Positions 61,627 to 64,000 of a stretch of 64,000 nucleotides of DNA are shown here, one piece after another (the stretch's first letter is position 1; each line of letters starts with the position of its first letter). A program made the translations under genes and the position numbers. The DNA comes from an uncultured Blautia sp. (lineage in GTDB: Bacteria > Bacillota > Clostridia > Lachnospirales > Lachnospiraceae), in assembly GCF_934371575.1 (NCBI RefSeq), contig NZ_CAKRNY010000002.1:76572-140571 (forward strand). Direction: 5' to 3'. The notes beneath the pieces were generated by a model. The model saw only the letters and a program-made list of their open reading frames with translations. It was not told where the DNA came from and made no database searches.

Positions 61627-61860
61627 CTACCAACGAAAACTCTCCGACACACCTCGTCTATCCAAATATTCCTTTCGAGCCTTTTCCTTTTCTTCTTCCG
61701 TTGGTGCAGTCTTATATTTTGTATATAATTCTCTCATTACCATTGCATCCAGCTTTTTCTCCAACCCCTGTTTTATCTGAGGCAACAGTTCCCCCTGTTC
61801 CAACATAAAATATCTCATTATCGCAAAGAAAAGTTCTTCTGAAATCTGTACACTTTTCAT
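61627..61860 (-). CDS. Small conserved mobile-element protein
   Basis: A 77-residue, helical, charged protein: 'VQISEELFFAIMRYFMLEQG', then 'LDAMVMRELYTKYKTAPTEE' and 'RKEYLDRRGVSESFRW'. I have seen close relatives beside Mob/RepA genes in many Firmicutes mobilizable elements, annotated only as hypothetical. The ATG at 61860 is used; the longer frame to 61935 lacks a site. Probably an accessory replication or transfer protein; no function is known to me. Confidence 0.65.
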   Translation of the reverse strand: MKSVQISEELFFAIMRYFMLEQGELLPQIKQGLEKKLDAMVMRELYTKYKTAPTEEEKEKARKEYLDRRGVSESFRW

Positions 61861-61983
61861 ATCAATCCACCATCCCTTTCCTAACTCCTTCAAGACCGCA
61901 ACACTGCAAAGCCTGTATGCTTTGCAACCTTGCAAAATTTATCTCCGCAATTTCTATATAGCCTGCAATGTTGCGTTCTTACC

Positions 61984-62964
61984 CTATCTCTGTTTTACTG
62001 TATCCAGTTCCCAATACCACGAGTTATTGATTTTCTTTGCCCGGATGCCCAATTCTTTCTTGGCATTTTCCAATGTTCTTTTTGAAATTCCCTGTTCATC
62101 AGCCATTTCAAAAACTTCATTACTCTGCACCATATTAGTTGTTTCTGCCAATTCACAAAGCATTTGCTTTGCCTGTTCCAGCTTATTTGCTTTTGGTGCT
62201 ATACCGCCAAGTACTTCATCTGCTGTAATCTCATAATCTCCCAACCAATGAAAGCCCGTTTCTGATAGCATAAATGCCTTCGGATGTCCAAATGCCGCAA
62301 GATTATTCTTTATCTGAACAACTGCTCTTGTATTAGGTTCTCCCTCTATTCTGCCGACTAGAAGCACACTCCTCGCTACAGCAAAGAAGTCAATGGAACC
62401 CATGCCCCTGTATGCAGCTTTATTACCAGATGCCTTGTTCATATGGCCAATAAGAAGAATTGCGCACTGGTATTTCTCTGCTAATGCTCCCAGCTTCTTC
62501 GTCATATCTCTTGCCTCATTTGCCCGGTTCATATCCATGCCACCACCGAGATACGCCTGTATCGGGTCTAATATCAATACTTTTGCCCCAGTCTTAGCAA
62601 GTGCCTCTTCCAGTCTTTCATCTGCCATAGACAGGGATTTATCGCTTTCATCAATAACCAGTATCTTTTCACAATCCGCCCCGGCAAGTTCAAGCCTCGG
62701 CTTTACTGTATCTGCCAGTCCATCCTCTGCTGTCTGATAAATGACATTTACCGGCTCCTGCACATTCATATCACTATCAAGACTTTCTCCCTTTGATAGC
62801 TTTGCTGCTATATTTAACACCAATGTGGTCTTTCCATCACCCGGATCTCCCTGAATAATTGTCAGCTTCCCATATGGTATAAACGGATACCACAGCCATT
62901 TCACTTCCTGTGACTCAACCTCCGACATCCGTATCATCTTTAATTCTGTCTTTTGTTCCTCCAT
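61984..62964 (-). CDS. RepA-like RecA-fold ATPase
   Basis: A 326-residue AAA_25/RepA-type ATPase, the hexameric DnaB-like helicase of plasmids and mobilizable elements. Walker A is 'IIQGDPGDGKTTLVLNIAAK' (about 36-55), Walker B is 'AKVLILDPIQAYLGG' (about 126-140), and 'ILLIGHMNKASGNKAAYRGM' is the sensor region. A C-terminal winged helix (about 265-320) 'EQGISKRTLENAKKELGI' is probably for DNA binding. GGAGG precedes the ATG. It suggests that the element can replicate after excision. Confidence 0.88.
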   Translation of the reverse strand: MEEQKTELKMIRMSEVESQEVKWLWYPFIPYGKLTIIQGDPGDGKTTLVLNIAAKLSKGESLDSDMNVQEPVNVIYQTAEDGLADTVKPRLELAGADCEKILVIDESDKSLSMADERLEEALAKTGAKVLILDPIQAYLGGGMDMNRANEARDMTKKLGALAEKYQCAILLIGHMNKASGNKAAYRGMGSIDFFAVARSVLLVGRIEGEPNTRAVVQIKNNLAAFGHPKAFMLSETGFHWLGDYEITADEVLGGIAPKANKLEQAKQMLCELAETTNMVQSNEVFEMADEQGISKRTLENAKKELGIRAKKINNSWYWELDTVKQR

Positions 62965-63006
62965 AAAAGTCCTCCATTTTCCAATCTTTTATTTGCTCCT
63001 TAGAAG

Positions 63007-63051
63007 AACCTCTGCTATACTCTAGTTGTATTTACAGGTGTAACAGAGGTT
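63007..63051. repeat. Inverted repeat before the RepA-like gene
   Basis: AACCTCTG (63007-63014) and CAGAGGTT (63044-63051) bracket a 29-base loop that includes TTACAGGTGTAA. A further hairpin AGTCCT..ACAG / CTGT..AGGACT (63068-63095) overlaps the end of the MobC-like gene. They may act as attenuator or origin structure in the mobile-element operon. Confidence 0.5.
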
Positions 63052-63071
63052 TTCTTTTGTTACCGCAAGTC

Positions 63072-63461
63072 CTAACAGTTGCCGCTGTCAGGACTTTTTT
63101 CTTTATCAACTTGTACTCCCTGCCAGAGATACTTTGCACCATCCAGCATTGCAATAATCGCCTGTAATATATCCATACAGTCATTTCGTATATCTTCCAA
63201 TCCATCAGCCGTAAGTGTTATCTCCTGCTGTTCCAGTTGTTTTACCAGTTCTGAGAGATTTGTCTGCATATTCTGCAATTCCTCTACAAGCTGATAAATG
63301 ACCTCTTTCTTTCCTACAACACATATTCTGTTATAAATGCAGGAACGGACAAAATAATCTTTCTTCTGCATACCGCTTGCAAGTATCTTGGCTTCAATCA
63401 TTTCCCGCTCTCTGTCCGATACACGAAAGCTGATTGTTGGATGTTTGTGTACTCCGCTCAT
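63072..63461 (-). CDS. MobC-like mobilization protein
   Basis: A 129-residue protein with an N-terminal ribbon-helix-helix-like part ('HPTISFRVSDREREMIEAKI', 'GMQKKDYFVRSCI') and a C-terminal helical bundle. This is the layout of small relaxosome accessory proteins (MobC / plasmid mobilization protein). Its start overlaps the integrase stop by four bases. It would bind oriT to help the relaxase. Confidence 0.75.
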   Translation of the reverse strand: MSGVHKHPTISFRVSDREREMIEAKILASGMQKKDYFVRSCIYNRICVVGKKEVIYQLVEELQNMQTNLSELVKQLEQQEITLTADGLEDIRNDCMDILQAIIAMLDGAKYLWQGVQVDKEKSPDSGNC

Positions 63462-63943
63462 AGATTGTCCTCCTCATTCTCCAGTTCTAGCCTGTCTGCC
63501 AGTTCTGCCTGCTTATTCGGATATAAATGTGAATAAGTATTTAATGTTGTTTCTATCTTTTCATGTCCCAGCCGCTCCGCTATTGCCAATGGCTGAAATC
63601 CAAGTTCCACCAGCAGCGATGCGTGGCTGTGACGCAGATCATGAATACGGATTCTCTTAACTCCTGTTTCCTTTATGCCTCGTACAATTTCATGCTCCAT
63701 ATAAGATTTTGTAAACCGGAACATTCTTTCATTTGGCATAATTCCATATAAACGACTACAATATTCTTTTAGTTCTTCTGCCAGAAATGGTGGAATAGTA
63801 ATCTTACGATTGCTCTTTGGTGTCTTAGGCGGTGTAATTACATCCTTTCCATCCAATCTCTGATATGATTTAGAAATGCTTATAATTCGTTTTTCCAAAT
63901 CAATATCTTCATAGGTAAGTGCCAGCAATTCTGCTTTTGTCAA
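63458..63943 (-). pseudogene. Tyrosine integrase, catalytic-domain remnant
   Basis: C-terminal domain of a phage-type tyrosine recombinase: 'IHDLRHSHASLLVELGFQPL' (His-x-x-Arg) and 'LGHEKIETTLNTYSHLYP' (His and nucleophile Tyr). The usual 'TGMR-GE' with the first catalytic Arg should precede 'ELLALTYEDIDL', but here the frame has 'ILTKAELLAL' with no Arg. Upstream, a run of eight T on the minus strand shifts the frame, and other frames meet stops (TAG at about 63952). So the gene is 5'-truncated or frameshifted and probably inactive, unless the run is a sequencing error. The first 57 bases to the window edge cannot be resolved. It is at the head of the mobile-element operon. Confidence 0.65.
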
Positions 63944-64000
63944 TATAAGTCTAAAAAAAATTTGCTTTTAATTCGCAAAAAGCACCACTGTTTTCATCCA

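Overview
The window looks like a chromosomal segment of a low-GC, Gram-positive anaerobe of the Lachnospiraceae (Blautia/Dorea/Ruminococcus-like). This rests on the fabH-acpP-fabK order with a FabT-type operator, strong GGAGG ribosome sites throughout, the DUF4317, DUF6061, DUF134-NifX and C69-dipeptidase gene types, and the absence of outer-membrane genes. The genus is an inference. No rRNA, tRNA or CRISPR array was seen.

Layout. 1-1.8 kb: left end of a type II fatty-acid operon (minus strand) with a FabT-like operator and a multi-hairpin element between fabH and acpP. 1.9-5.8 kb: a secreted transglutaminase-like protein with a Pro-Thr linker and Ig-like tail, divergent from a DUF2142 membrane protein. 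5.9-33.0 kb: a large minus-strand surface-glycan locus. Read in transcription order it contains a GT1-like enzyme, GT2 plus DUF2304, GT2, GT8, GT2, GT4, a GT2-GT4 fusion, the Wzm/Wzt ABC exporter, and a GT-B enzyme with a C-terminal coiled coil. These are followed by a CMP-sugar synthetase, a DRE-TIM aldolase fusion, a KdsC-like phosphatase, an LtaS/GacH-like phosphoglycerol transferase, three acyltransferase-3 membrane proteins, an AAA-ATPase/nuclease gene between 76-bp direct repeats, two polyprenyl-phosphate GT2 enzymes and an asparagine-synthase-like amidase/ligase.

33.2-43.7 kb: housekeeping and stress genes: a secreted protein, an HD (MESH1-like) hydrolase, DUF4317, a PatB/MalY C-S lyase, a MetB-like enzyme, an HPt protein, a C69 dipeptidase, an XRE regulator, thioredoxin and an anchored 5'-nucleotidase. 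44.1-49.1 kb: a TetR gene facing a compact acyl-AMP ligase / carrier protein / condensation-domain cassette, then an alpha/beta hydrolase. 49.1-51.8 kb: a graveyard of degraded genes (KilA-N, TnpV-like, RelE-like) around a GMP synthase that lacks the glutaminase domain. 52.0-55.8 kb: a DUF134-NifX fusion divergent from a Crp/Fnr regulator, then CoA-disulfide-reductase/rhodanese and a second thioredoxin. 56.4-59.1 kb: an AT-rich two-gene unit with an ApeA-like HEPN domain, a candidate phage-defence module. 59.4-64 kb: a mobilizable element (MobV relaxase, RepA-like ATPase, MobC-like protein, decayed tyrosine integrase), running off the right edge.

The most interesting proposals are these. (1) A Wzm/Wzt-exported glycan whose length and end may be set by a CMP-sugar-dependent, coiled-coil GT-B enzyme, with the keto-sugar made by an unusual aldolase. 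(2) A small Crp/Fnr regulon: the same 15-bp TGTGA-N5-TCACA palindrome sits at exactly the same distance from the -10 of both trxA genes, and the recognition helix of the nearby Crp-family protein carries the R-E-x3-R pattern expected for TGTGA. (3) The stand-alone ligase/ACP/condensation cassette. (4) The two-gene HEPN unit. All functions are read from sequence motifs only; no database search was possible.
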